A stretch of 64,000 bases of DNA from Gracilaria domingensis. Its lineage: Eukaryota > Rhodophyta > Florideophyceae > Gracilariales > Gracilariaceae. The DNA lies in contig VCMS01000008.1 of the NCBI GenBank assembly GCA_022539475.1, positions 310,001 through 374,000 on the forward strand. The letters run 5' to 3'. Within the stretch, counting starts at the first letter, position 1; the number at the start of each line of letters is the position of its first letter. Shown in pieces: positions 52,174 to 62,725 of the stretch. The position numbers and the translations under genes are program-made. Below the pieces are notes generated by a model, which saw only the letters and a program-made list of their open reading frames with translations, made no database searches and was not told the origin of the DNA.

Positions 52174-52191
52174 TGGCGTTTGAAGTCATCA

Positions 52192-53478
52192 TCATTTATT
52201 AACAACATAGTAAAGAAGTGCATCATGCTGTGCACGACCTCCTGCTGTTTCTCCCGTTACCTCATTTGGGTCTCCCTCTGTGTCTTCAGGTAGTGCTGTA
52301 TCGTACAGGTGGCAGTCACTAAGCGATATGTTATGAACGATTATGCATGCCATAAGCATCATCGAAATTGTGTCTTCGTGCTGCAAGAGGACACCTGTTC
52401 GCAAAAGAGGGAACCGGCTTTTTAGAATCCCAAAAGCACATTCTATTGGCTTTCTCGTCGTCGATGCTAAGCGGTCCCACACGCGCAGCACCGGGTTCGC
52501 CTTCATCTCGGCTTCTGAGCTTGATTTCATCATGTTTACTTCGAGCGTAAATGCGCAGTCGCCCATCAAGTAGGGTCTCACACCAACGCCTGCAATTGAC
52601 AGATCTTTTATGCATCCGGGGCCAATCCATTCTGCACTCTCAATGTTTTGCTTTAGCACCGACCTCCCGTAGATTGTGCTGTCCCCCAACACGCCTGGAA
52701 GTCCGACATCAGCATATATTATCCTCCTCGAAGCATCGCACACCGCAAAAATTATAACACTAGTAAAGCCCTTGTAACAGCGGTACTCATAATATTGATC
52801 TTGGGGGCATGCCGGCCAGCGAATGTGTGTGCCATCAATTGCGCCCACGCAATACGGAAGCCCAGCTTGTCTCTCGAATCCAGCCATTACATGAGCAAGC
52901 TCCTGCTCTGTTGTAGGAAACCTCACTTCATGATTAAAGGTCCCGCAAATGATGTTAGATACATGTCGCACTGAGTCGTCAACCGTGCTTCGCCCTATAC
53001 CCAATGTTGTGGCAACTCGTTCGCAAGTGCCACCTCCCACGTACATCAGAAAAGCTGCCACCCGGAGCTCAGGAGCCAGCGGTTTTCTTCCTCTTGTTCC
53101 TTGTTGCCCCGAAATCACCGAGTACACTGCCGCCACCAGCCTGCAAAATACTTCGTGCGAAACTCTGAAAATCGATGTCCAAGTCGGCGTTAGCCTTACG
53201 TCAGCATGCAAAGCGTAGTCATATAACCATCTGGGTGAGTTTCTCACTCTGCGCCACACTCGCTCAGAACCACCACCTCGTAAATCACAAAACCTGACAA
53301 ACAGGCCCATCGCATCCCCTTCTGAGTACAAAGAGGCAACGAGCTCCTCGCTTTCATCCTCAAGAGAAAGCAAGCATTGCGCAATCAATCCAAAAGCCTG
53401 CCTCGGGTGCAATCGCGTTTCAAACCCATTGCCACGTCGTGACGCGATATGCGGTGGTTCATTGTCAGGACCACTCAT
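52192..53478 (-). CDS. PIF/Harbinger DDE transposase
   Basis: 428 residues from the ATG at 53478; 28 further codons upstream are open but begin at GTG. Catalytic blocks of the DDE_Tnp_4 fold are all seen: YCVGAIDGTHIRWP (first Asp), an aromatic stretch YYEYRCYKGFTSVIIFAVCD, LPGVLGDSTIY (second Asp), YLMGDCAFTL, and KPIECAFGILKSRFPLL (Glu). An N-terminal helix-turn-helix-like part (LRVAAFLMYVGGGTCERVAT, LGIGRSTVDDSVRHV) precedes them. The frame is uninterrupted. It is closest in layout to plant and animal HARBI1/PIF transposases. Confidence 0.93.
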   Translation of the reverse strand: MSGPDNEPPHIASRRGNGFETRLHPRQAFGLIAQCLLSLEDESEELVASLYSEGDAMGLFVRFCDLRGGGSERVWRRVRNSPRWLYDYALHADVRLTPTWTSIFRVSHEVFCRLVAAVYSVISGQQGTRGRKPLAPELRVAAFLMYVGGGTCERVATTLGIGRSTVDDSVRHVSNIICGTFNHEVRFPTTEQELAHVMAGFERQAGLPYCVGAIDGTHIRWPACPQDQYYEYRCYKGFTSVIIFAVCDASRRIIYADVGLPGVLGDSTIYGRSVLKQNIESAEWIGPGCIKDLSIAGVGVRPYLMGDCAFTLEVNMMKSSSEAEMKANPVLRVWDRLASTTRKPIECAFGILKSRFPLLRTGVLLQHEDTISMMLMACIIVHNISLSDCHLYDTALPEDTEGDPNEVTGETAGGRAQHDALLYYVVNK

Positions 53479-55805
53479 TTTTTGCTTCTGAAAGAGGCTG
53501 TAACTATCCCAACAGAGTGTCGACAGAAGCACAAATTTGAAGCGAGAATACGAACGGATCACGACACCGGAACGGCACAGTGGGTCTTACTGATGAGGTG
53601 GCGGCGACTGCGACGTAATTGCTGTTGTGCAAAACCCAGCGATGGGGAAAGACACGCAAAGGCGGTTCAGACCCTCTCTCAAGAGGCGAGCACAGCAGTA
53701 GAGCGCTCCCACAGGTACGACACGGCAATGCCGGGTGTAAGACCGGGGTCGACCCTTCCCAAGTAATGGAGGGAGCGAAGCGGCGAAGAAGAAGCGTCCA
53801 GCGGTAGAGAACACACGACACAAGTCGGCAGTAGCGTCACGTGCGTAGCACGCGGTACCCACGAGTGTGGCGATGACACGCGAGAGCGGTAATAGCCCAC
53901 GCGAGTGTGTCGAGCCACGAACGGTATGCACCGGTACACCAAGTAGTGCTACCTGTATAACAGGGACAGAAATAAAGAAAACACACACAAAGTAAACACG
54001 CGAAAGCGGTAGTGGTGTTAATGATGCCGCGAGGCGGATGATGAGCCCTGCACAAGGTGCCGACTCTCCGGGAGGAGGATATCGGTCACCAAGGGTGAAA
54101 CATCAGAGCCGAACACTCGGTTGGTTCGTTTACTTCCCCGACAATGGGTGCAGCTCAACCTACTAAGTAGTGTAGAGTGCCAACCCACTGTCAAGCGGTG
54201 TAGCGAAAATATCTAGAATAAACATCTAAAATACCCCAACTAATGGGTGCAAACTTCCCACACGTGTGTGACCCACCGGCTAAGCCGTGCGCCTCATAAC
54301 ACTAATTCTAATATTAAGTATACCCAAGAATGGGCTGATCTCACCAGTTACTCATACTGTGTGCCACCACCTCCCGGCATCGCCGTGCATGTTATGAATC
54401 GCATCAGCGAAGGAGCCCCGCAATCGCGTTGCACTACAATTGCCACTCTGCGGTGGTGGCGGCGGCGGCGGCGGAAATCCGGGTCGAGAAAATAGCGGCG
54501 TCTTCGGGGTATCCGCGGCGATGCGGTTGGCGGTGAGGCCGTTGTGGCAAAAACGGACGTGTTGCAGCGTCAGTGTGGTGGCGACAGCGGCGGTGTTCGG
54601 AGATGGCGAGTTTTGGGTGACGGCAGTGTTGGTGACGGCAGTGTTGTTGCGACGGGGCAATGGTGGAGAAGGCGGGACTTAGCGTCTCTTGATCGTCGAC
54701 GATGGTGCGGTGACGGCAACGGCGAGGAGCAAGAACGGCAAAGTGATGGTGACGGCAGGTTTGCGGCGGCGGAGCAGTGCGTGCGACGATGAGGTTCTGC
54801 GACGGCTTCGTAGCGGCGACGGCTGTGTGGCTTTGGCGGTTGTGTGGCGGCGACGGCTCGGTTGGCGGCGACGGCTCGGTGGCAACGACTGCTGTGTGGC
54901 GGCGTCGGCTGTGTCGTGGAAACTGCTCGATGGCGGGGATGGCTCCGTGGCGGCGAGGGCGGTGGGGAGGCGACGGCTCGGTGGCGGTGATTCTTATGCG
55001 GTGGTGTTGGCTGCGGAGCGGCGACGACTCGGTGGCGGGGAGGGCTCCGTGGTGGCGACGGTTGTGGGGAGGCGACGGCTGTGGGGCGGCGACGGCTTGT
55101 GTGGCGGCGACGACTTGTGTGGCGGCGAAGGTTCGATGGCGGGCACGGCTTTTGTGGGTGCCAAGTCTTGGCGGCGGCGACGTCTGTAGGGCGGCTACTG
55201 CTCTGTGGAGGCGGCGGCTTTAGAGCGGCGACGGCTGTAGGCTTTAGACGGCTCGGTGCGTTTGACGGCTCGTTGGCAGCGACTTTTGGTTCGTAGCGAC
55301 GGGGCGATGACGGTAAGCTCCTGGAAGCAGCAATGGAAAGATGTTAGCTAGATTGTAATTGGAAGACGCTGCAGCAACGTAAAACGGAGATTTGGACGAT
55401 GACTCTGTGGCTTGAGCGGAGCTTTCGCAGCCTAGGCGAGGTTTGTGCGCAGCACGGTTAACTTATAGTGGTGGCAAATTTTAGATGGCAACAAAGACAA
55501 AGTGGCGGCGGGTACTTGGTGGCGGCGGTAAGGTGGCGTTCAAGACAAAAGCAACAGCCCGATCGGATGGCCGTCAGGTGGCGGCTAGAGGGTGGGAAGA
55601 ACGGAAGGCTTGTGACGGATGGCGGCGACGGCTGCAGTGAACCGTTTTGTTCAACGCACAGCGATTGTGAGTTGTCCAGTGATTGTCACCGCTCAAAAAG
55701 CGGTGACAATTTATAATACGTTTTGATTGAACGTAGACAAGAGCGACGTGTCTTTCTTGGATGTATTTTGTTCAAAATGTAAACGATTTTGGACAGAATG
55801 CACCG
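53479..55805. other. Non-coding interior of the Harbinger element
   Basis: No gene is supported. The first part (to about 54300) is mixed sequence upstream of the transposase. The second part is a GC-rich array listed separately. The last 150 bp before the right end are AT-rich again, with a hairpin-like GTGACAATTTAT region near 55700. Confidence 0.6.
54440..55640. repeat. GGCGGCGACGGCT minisatellite-like array
   Basis: Many degenerate copies of a GGCGGCGACGGCT(C/G)(G/T)GTGG core, often 30-40 bp apart. The array produces long false frames of Gly, Arg and Asp. It is confined to the transposon. Confidence 0.75.
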
Positions 55806-55885
55806 TGTCTGTCTTTATGTGGAAAGGCCCTTAGGGTAAGCCGGATGCGGCGCGCCAGATGCGCGTCGCTGACGCAGGCGCGCTC

Positions 55886-56094
55886 TCACCGCCGCCGCCC
55901 GCCGCCGCCGCTACGCGTCGAACAGCGAATCAACCGCCGCCGCCGCGTCCGCCGCCGCCGCGCCCGCCGCCGCCGCGCGTGCCGCCGCGCCGCCCCCCCG
56001 CGCGCCAGCCGCGCCGCCGCTGGCGCCGCGTCGCGCGCGCCGCGCCGCCGCCGCGCCGCGCCCGCCGCCGCGCGCGCCGCGCGCGCCGCCGCGC

Positions 56095-56126
<32 letters not shown>

Positions 56127-57637
56127 AGCGCCCAGTCGCCGCTGCTGTCCGCCTCGGCGTACAGCATGCGCGCGCGGTCAAAGCGCAGCGGGATCGAGCC
56201 CACGGCGCCGTCGAAGCGGTTCTTGAGCACCTCCAGCTCCTTGCCGCGCTCGGTGCGCTGCAGCACCAGCACGTTGTCGGCCTCCTGCGTCGCCTTGGCC
56301 GAGCCGTACACGCTGGCGATCTGGATGCGGCTGTCGTCGTCCGTCTTGCGCGGGTGCACCACCAGCGTCACGTGCGCGCCGCAGCCGGACGCAAACTGCC
56401 GGATCTGCGCCAGCGCGTCGTCCATCACCTCGAAGCGCCCGCGCTCGCGCTCGCGCTCGCCGCCGCCGCCCGTGTGGTACGTCATGAACTGCAGGTTGTC
56501 CAGCACCATGTGCCGGCAGTCCAGCACGTAGTTGGCGTACTCCATCACGTCCACCACGCGGTGCGCCGGGTTGGAGCCGTGGTACTTCATAAAGTACATG
56601 GGCAGCTCGCCAAACCGCTCCGCCCAGTAGTCGAAGCGCTCCACCAGGTCCGAGCCGTCGCGGTGGATCGCGTGAAACTGCTGCAGCAGCTTGTGCGCCA
56701 GCCGCACGTTGGGCACCTCGAACGAGCCCCACAGCGTGCCCACGCCCTGCAGGCAGTAGTCCAGCGACATCTGCCCCAGCAGCGTCGTCTTGCCCACGCC
56801 CGTGTGCCCGCTCAGGATGGTCACCTCGCCCACGCGGTGCCCCTTGAGCAGCGAGTTGAGCCGCGGCAGCGACGCGCACTTCACCGCGCCCTGCGCGCTG
56901 CCCGCGCCGATCAGCTCCGCAAACACCTCGTCGCGCAAGTCGCTGAAGCGCATCACGCCCTCGTGCGGCAGCACCGCCGCGCCCTCGAGCAGCGCCCGCA
57001 TGTCCACGCCGTGGCGCAGGCAGTCGTTGGCGTCCTTGACGCGCCGGTTCAGTTTGTTGGCGCCGCGCACCACGAGGCAGCGCTGCACGCCCAGCTTGCG
57101 CGCAAACTGCTTGACGCCGTTCTGCCCGGCGTCGTCCTCGTCCATCCACAGATAAATGCGCTGAAAGCGCTCCAGCAGCGGCAGCACCTGGATCGGCAGC
57201 GACGACGCGCCGTTGGGCACCGACACGGCGGCGCGGCCGGTGGCCTGGAACACGCTCATGGCGTCCAGCTCGCCCTCGGTGAGCACGAGCTCGTCGACGT
57301 GGCTCGGCACCGTCTGCAGCCCGAACAGGCCCCACTGCGCGCCGGCCGGCTGCAGCTTCATGGCGCCCTTGTGCTGAATGGAGCGCAGCTTGTGGCGCAC
57401 CACGGCGCCGTGCTGGTCGTACATGGGCAGCGTCATGGCCGGCTGCGACGACCAGCTGTCGCCGTCGAAGAACGCCTCGGTTGCGGCGCCGACGCCGTAC
57501 GCGGCGAGCACGGCGTCGGACAGCGCGCGCTCGCGGTTGAGGTACTGCTTGACGGCGCCGTCGCGCGCGTCGGCGCGCTTGGCGAGCAGCGCGGCCTCGT
57601 AGCGCGGCTGCAGCTCGCGCGCGGCGCGCTGCGGCGC

Positions 57638-57670
<33 letters not shown>

Positions 57671-58063
57671 CGGCGCCGCCGGCTTGGCCGCGGCCGCGGC
57701 GCCGCGGCCGCGGCCGCCGGAGAGCGACATGATCTGGTGGTCGGCGAACGAGAGCTGCTGCTTGAGGTCGAACCAGCTGCCGCGGCTCTTGCAGCGGTGG
57801 CACATGAACACGCCCGACGCGCGCGCCACGTACAGCTTGTACATGTTGTCGGGCCTGTCGTTGGTGGGCGGGCAGAACGGGCACTGCTGCACGACGGCGT
57901 GCTCGCGCACGCAGCGGTGGCGCAGCCCGTGGCGCGTGAGGAAGCGCTCCACGTCGCCCTCGTTGAGCTTGAAGTGGCGGCTCACGTACGTGGCGCGCGC
58001 GCTGGCGGCGCGCGCAAACGCGGCGCCCAGCGCGCGCGCGCGGCGGCGCGCGGGCGACAGCAT
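55886..58063 (-). CDS. TWINKLE-type organellar DNA primase-helicase
   Basis: Bifunctional T7 gp4-like enzyme for organelle DNA replication, with primase and ring helicase in one chain, as in plant TWINKLE. Intronless, 725 residues, ATG at 58063. A basic Ala/Arg leader (MLSPARRRARALGAAFARAA) gives organelle targeting. The zinc-binding primase domain has CPFC (61-64) and CHRC (88-91), lost in animal TWINKLE. A TOPRIM fold follows with LTEGELDAM (about 260) and WMDEDDAGQNG. The helicase has Walker A GHTGVGKTTLLGQ (about 417-427), then FEVPNVRLAHKLLQQF, MVLDNLQF and LVVHPRKTDDD, matching RecA-type motifs. A glycine run (about 130) and a C-terminal tail of about 90 residues made almost only of Ala and Arg are unusual; the tail may be a GC-driven extension or an unspliced intron. 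Confidence 0.93.
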
Positions 58064-58067
58064 CGGC

Positions 58068-58102
58068 GGGGGGGGGGGGGGGGGGGGGGTGGGGGGTGGG
58101 GG
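58068..58102. repeat. Poly-G tract at the TWINKLE start (poly-C on the coding strand)
   Basis: Twenty-two G residues are followed by T, six G, T and five G. On the gene's strand this is a C tract ending five bases before the ATG. The G-rich strand could form a quadruplex. Confidence 0.85.
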
Positions 58103-58182
58103 CGCGGCGCGCGATGGCGGCGGCGGCGGCGCTCGACAGCGGCGCGCGGCGCGGCGCGCGGCGCGGACAAGTGATCAGAGGA

Positions 58183-58218
<36 letters not shown>

Positions 58219-58303
58219 TACAGCGGTACGCGGCGCGGCTACAAGTACATCAGTCAAAAGCAAAAGCCCTAGCTCATCAACTCGCCGTTTAACCTTCCCT
58301 TAT
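58103..58303. repeat. GC-rich spacer with a GGC triplet run
   Basis: Between the TWINKLE leader and the MYB gene stop. Contains GCGCGGCGCGGC stretches and a long (GGC)n run at about 58180-58218. No gene seen. Confidence 0.6.
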
Positions 58304-58510
58304 TTACTGGTACAGCCGCTTGAGCAGCGCGCCGTCTCCCGGCGCGTACGCCAGCGCCGCCGGCTCGCGCCACCGCGTGAGCCGCGCCACCCCGCCGCCG
58401 CCGCCGCCGCCGCCCCCCTCGCCGCTCAGCGTCGACACGCTGCCCGCCGGCATCGCCCCCACCCCGCCGCTGCCCGGCATCACGTACTGCTGCATGTTGC
58501 ACGCCGCCGC

Positions 58511-58541
<31 letters not shown>

Positions 58542-59644
58542 GCCTCCTCCGCCGCCGCCACCGCCACCGCCGCGTGCGGCGGCGGCGGCGCCGCGGCCAC
58601 CACGGCCGGCTCCACCTCGTACTTGACGCGCACCTCCTCCAGGTCCTCGCTGCCCAGGTGCGAGTCGTGGATCGATCGTTTCCGCTTGTTCTTCTGCTTG
58701 AGGCGCTGAAAGTACTTTTGCGCGTGCGACTGCACCTGCGTGGCCGTGCGCGACGGGATCATTTCCGCGATCTTCTTCCAGTTGCCGCGGCCGTACCGGT
58801 GGAGCCCCACCAGAAACAAGTAGTGCTCCTCCTTGGTCCACCCGCGCTTGAACTGCCGCTTGGGCGGCGGCCCGCCGGGCGACACGCTGCTGCTGCCCAC
58901 CGCGCCGCCCGCCGTGCGCCCGAACGGCGAGCCCGGCGCGCGCGTGCTGCAGCTCGTGCGCGGCGTGCTCTCCACGGCGCCGGACACGGGTACCATGTGC
59001 AGGTTGATGGCGTTGTGCGGCGTGACGGGCACGTGCTCGGTGTGAAACGGGCACTTTCCAATGCGTTTACAAGGCTGATCGTGCTGGTTGAGCATGCCGC
59101 AGATCACATGCCCCTTCTCGTTGTACACGCGCCCGCCAAACACGGTGCAGCCGGCGTTGAGCAGCTTGCAGACGTCGTACAGAATGGGCTGCTGCGGCTG
59201 CGGCTGCGGCTGCGGCTGCAGCTGCAGCTGCGTCGCCGACGACGGCGCGTGCGACGGCAGCGTGGCCACAGATGCGTAGGTGTTGCGCGCGCACAGCGAG
59301 CGCATCGGCGTCACGGGCGCCATCGTCGTGGGCTCATACTTGGGCGCCTCGAACTTGGGCGCCTCGAACTTGGGCGCCACGTCGTTCACCGCCGAAAACG
59401 GCCGCGCGGCGTGGTACGGCGCCACGGCGGCCGAGTCGTACGGCAGCGACGGCGGCGGCGTCTGAAAGGTGCCGAGCGGCTGCGGCGGCGCGTACGGCGC
59501 GCCCGCGCGCGCGTCCACCTGATCGTACACGCCGGCGACGAGCGGAGCGTACGGCGCGCGCGGCGGCGGCGGCGGCGGCGGCGGCGACGGGTCGACGGCG
59601 TGCGCGCGCAGCAGCGGGAAGCCAATTGGCGGCGGCGGCGGATG

Positions 59645-59676
<32 letters not shown>

Positions 59677-59878
59677 GCGCGCGCGCGCGCAAGGGCGGCG
59701 AGGCGACGGGCGGCGGGAAGGCGTCCAGCGGCGAGAAGGGCGGCAGCGTGGCGCTGTGCGGCGGCGGCGGCGCGAAGGACGACACGGGCGGCGGCGGCGG
59801 CAGCTGCGCGCGCAGCAGCGAGTTGTGCGGCAGGCGCGGCGCGGCGAGCGGCGGCGAGCGCGGCGCGGACGGGAACAT
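58304..59878 (-). CDS. SHAQKYF-class single-repeat MYB transcription factor
   Basis: 524 residues from the ATG at 59878. The upstream open frame lacks an ATG and is read as leader. The first 180 residues are Pro-rich with Arg/Ala patches. A small duplication (KFEAPKFEAPKYEP) lies at about 175. A Cys/His motif with C-x9-C-x5-C-x2-H spacing (CGMLNQHDQPCKRIGKCPFH) stands at about 257-277 and may bind zinc. The DNA-binding MYB repeat covers about 339-392: RGWTKEEHYLFLVGLHRYG, then NWKKIAEMIPSRTATQVQSH and AQKYF, the hallmark of the class that includes CCA1/LHY/RVE and DIVARICATA. A basic stretch (KQKNKRKR) follows, then a poly-Ala tract and a Gly run. Many relatives act in circadian or light-responsive transcription; the role here is unknown. 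Confidence 0.88.
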
Positions 59879-59906
59879 GGCGCGCGCGGGCGGCGGCGCG
59901 GCAATT

Positions 59907-59946
59907 GGGGGGGGGGGGGGGGGGGGGAGGGAGGGAGGGAGGGAGG
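59907..59946. repeat. Poly-G / GGGA tract just before the MYB start
   Basis: About 21 G residues followed by GGGA repeats, 29 bases upstream of the MYB ATG. On the coding strand it is a C/T tract, the same arrangement as at the TWINKLE gene. Confidence 0.85.
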
Positions 59947-60210
59947 TGGTGTGGGGCGGAGCGGGGGGAGGGGGAGGGCGTGGGGCGCGGGGGCGAGATG
60001 CGGGGCGCGCGCGGGGCTGGCGGACGCAAGGCAGCACGGGCGGCGGTGTGGCGCGGCAGTTGGTTGCGTGCGTGCGCACGCGCTGGCGCCGTTTACGCGC
60101 GCGCGCGCGCGGCGGCGCGGCGGCGCGCCACACGCACGTGCGCGCGGCGCGCGGCGCGCGCGCGTATGAGCGGCGCGCAGCGCGTGGAACGAGTGCACGG
60201 GCGCGCGCCC

Positions 60211-60252
<42 letters not shown>

Positions 60253-60421
60253 CACGCGCGCACGCGCGCACGCGCGCACGCGCGCGCCGCGCGCCGCGCG
60301 CGCGCCGACGTGGCGCGCCGTTGGAAAACGTTTCCGGCCGCGTGTATCAACATGCGTGCACGCGGGCGCTTACGCGCGCCGCGCGCCGCTCGTTTACGCG
60401 CTGACGCGCGTCAGCGCCCCG
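59947..60421. other. GC-rich spacer with GCC run and alternating purine-pyrimidine tract
   Basis: Between the MYB leader and the PGK stop. A (GCC)n run lies at about 60208-60245, followed by CACGCGCG repeats to about 60305, which alternate purine and pyrimidine almost without fault (Z-DNA-prone). No gene seen; long frames here are composition artefacts. Confidence 0.6.
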
Positions 60422-61760
60422 TCAGTTGTCGTCCAGCGCCGCCACGCCCGGCAGCGTCTTGCCCTCCAGCAGCTCCAGCGACGCGCCGCCGCCCGTCGAG
60501 ATGTGCGACATGCGCGCCGCCAGCCCCGCCTTCTCCACCGCCGCCACCGAGTCGCCGCCGCCGATGATCGTCGTGCACCCCTCCGCCGTCAGCTCCGCCA
60601 GCGTGTGCGCCACCGCGAACGTGCCCTTCGCGAACGCGTCCATCTCGAACACGCCCATCGGCCCGTTCCAGATCACCGTCTTGCACGCGCGCAGCTCCGC
60701 CTGCATCAGCGCCGTCGACGCCGCGCCCTGGTCCAGCCCCATCCACCCGTCCGGGATCGCGTCCACGCCCACCACCTGCGTGTTGGCGTCCGCCGCAAAC
60801 TTGTCCGCCACCACCACGTCCGTCGGCAGGATCATCTGCACGCCCTTCTCCGCCGCAATCTTCTCCAGGCTGCGCGCCAGCTCCAGCTTGTCCTCCTCCA
60901 CCAGCGACGACCCCACGCTCAGCCCGCGCGCCTTGAGGAACGTGAACACCATGCCGCCGCCAATGATCAGCTTGTCCACCTTCTCCAGCAGGCTCTCAAT
61001 CACCCCGATCTTGGACGACACCTTCGACCCGCCCACGATCGCCGCGAACGGCCGCGCCGGGTTCGCCACCGTGCCGGACAGGTACTCCAGCTCCTTCTCC
61101 AGCAGCAGGCCCGCCACGGACGGCTTGAGGTGCGCCGTCACCCCGGCCGTCGAGCCGTGCGCGCGGTGCGCCGTGCCGAACGCGTCGTTCACGAACAGGT
61201 CCGCGTTGGCCGCCAGTTTTGCCGCAAACGCCGGCTCGTTCTTGGTCTCCTCCTTGTAGAAGCGCACGTTTTCGAGCAGCGTCACGTCGCCGTTGGCCAT
61301 GCCCGCCACAATCGCCTCCACCCCCGCGCCAATGCAGTCGGGCGCCATCTTCACCTCCTTGCCGAGCAGCTCGGACAGGCGCACCGACACCGGCTGCAGC
61401 GAGAACTTGTCCTCCGGCCCGTCCTTGGGGCGCCCCAGATGCGACGACAGCAGCACCTTGGCGCCGTTGTCCACCAGGTACTGGATGGTCGGGATCGACG
61501 CCCTGATGCGCGTGTCGTCGGTGATGGTCTTGCCGTCGAGCGGCACGTTCAGATCGCAGCGAACGAGCACGCGTTTGCCGGCCAGATCGGTGGACGACAG
61601 GTCCTTGACCGACTTCTTGGTCGCCACGGCAGCGGCCGCCATGCGCGGCATCACCACCACCGCATTGCTGCTGACAGCGGGCACGCGACGAACGCGCGCC
61701 GCCGTGAACGAGCTGCTTCTGGCGCACACGCGCTGCGCGCCGCCCACGGGCGCGCGCAGC

Positions 61761-61791
<31 letters not shown>

Positions 61792-61816
61792 AGGAGGAGA
61801 CGAAGCCGGCGTTCAT
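60422..61816 (-). CDS. PGK: Phosphoglycerate kinase, plastid type
   Basis: Transfers phosphate between 1,3-bisphosphoglycerate and ADP; in the plastid it works in the Calvin cycle. Intronless, 464 residues, ATG at 61816. The leader of about 65 residues (MNAGFVSSS, a poly-Ala run, then Arg/Ser/Val-rich sequence) is a plastid transit peptide. The mature part has all family blocks: [84 protein letters not shown] and [15 protein letters not shown] (ATP site). The leader begins with the same MNAGF as the peptide deformylase in this window, possibly chance. It lies in the GC-rich island, with strong G/C preference at third positions. Confidence 0.95.
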
Positions 61817-62696
61817 TGCGAAAGGACTGGGGCGAGCAGCACGGACGACGGTACGCGGAATGCTTGTCTGCTGCGCGCAATGGAGCGCGTTTGCTGTGTG
61901 GATGACAGACTGCCGCGCGCCACTTTGCGTGCGACGGGCGCGTTGCGTATTTAACTCGCGCCGCGGCGATGCGGCGCGCAGATTGTGTGGATGAGTGTCG
62001 CGTGCGGCGGGCGCGCGCCGCTGCGCCTCGCAGCTCGCGCTCGCTTGCGCATGTTCTCGCGCGACTTGGCGCGCCGCCGTTGGCCGACGTTGCCCGCGCC
62101 GCGGGGGATCGCGCCGGCGATTGGCTGCGCCGCGGCCAGTCATATCGCGCGGCGCGTTCCAAGTGGCCGGCTCGGCGCCGTTGATGGAACTGGCGCGTCA
62201 GGTAACTGACAGAGCTTGTTACACGTACAGCTGGCCAGCTGTTTGTCTTGTGATTTGCAACCGTGCGGGCGCCTTGTGAGCCGCAGATCTGAGACCGCTT
62301 GTCTGCGTGGCTGGCGATCGTGCCGCTCGCGGTGCGTAAGTTACATGTGAAGATACGTGTACGTGTATACATATCATGATCAGCCGATCGCCGACATCGC
62401 GGACCGCAATCAGCTTGGCCGTGTCATGCCGCTTGTGTGCAACGCGAGCAAGAGAGCACTCTTCTTCAAATGATTTGACAGAGCAATGAGTGCCGTCCGC
62501 ACTGCTTCTATCTACTTTTGCCGCCATCTGATCGCTGCGCGTATCAACGACGTGATGCTCGCCGATGCGCATCAGTATCCAGCTCAACTTCACTCTCAAT
62601 CGACAAACGCCGTTTCCCACCGTTCTGTTCACGTGCTTGCTAAACCTGCTGAGCCCCGGTGCCTTTGGCAACCAAACCTCCCGCGCCCCGGCCATT

Positions 62697-62725
62697 GTCC
62701 AGATGCGGCGCCGCCGCATCTGGAC
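62697..62725. repeat. Perfect 29-bp palindrome
   Basis: Two 14-base arms (GTCCAGATGCGGCG and its complement) around one central C. No gene context explains it. Confidence 0.8.

Larger units (their letters stand above)
51133..55830. mobile_element. PIF/Harbinger DNA transposon, apparently complete
   Basis: 4,698 bp. The ends are perfect 25-bp inverted repeats (GGGCCTTTCCACATAAAGAC and on), flanked by TTA on both sides (51130-51132, 55831-55833), the three-base duplication of this superfamily. Similarity between the ends continues imperfectly for another 20-30 bp. It carries a Myb-like accessory gene (plus) and a DDE transposase (minus), convergent with only 18 bp between their stops, then about 2.3 kb of non-coding, partly minisatellite DNA. 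Both genes look intact, so the copy may be autonomous and recent. It sits between DAHP synthase and the primase-helicase gene without damaging either. Confidence 0.93.

Noticed and set aside
54689-55296. Gly/Arg/Asp-rich protein gene inside the Harbinger element
   Set aside because: It is the minisatellite read in frame; the repeat is open in several frames and the codon pattern follows the repeat unit.
55859-62370. Very long Arg/Ala/His-rich frames opposite TWINKLE, MYB and PGK
   Set aside because: Shadow frames of GC-rich coding DNA; the other strand has complete known domains.
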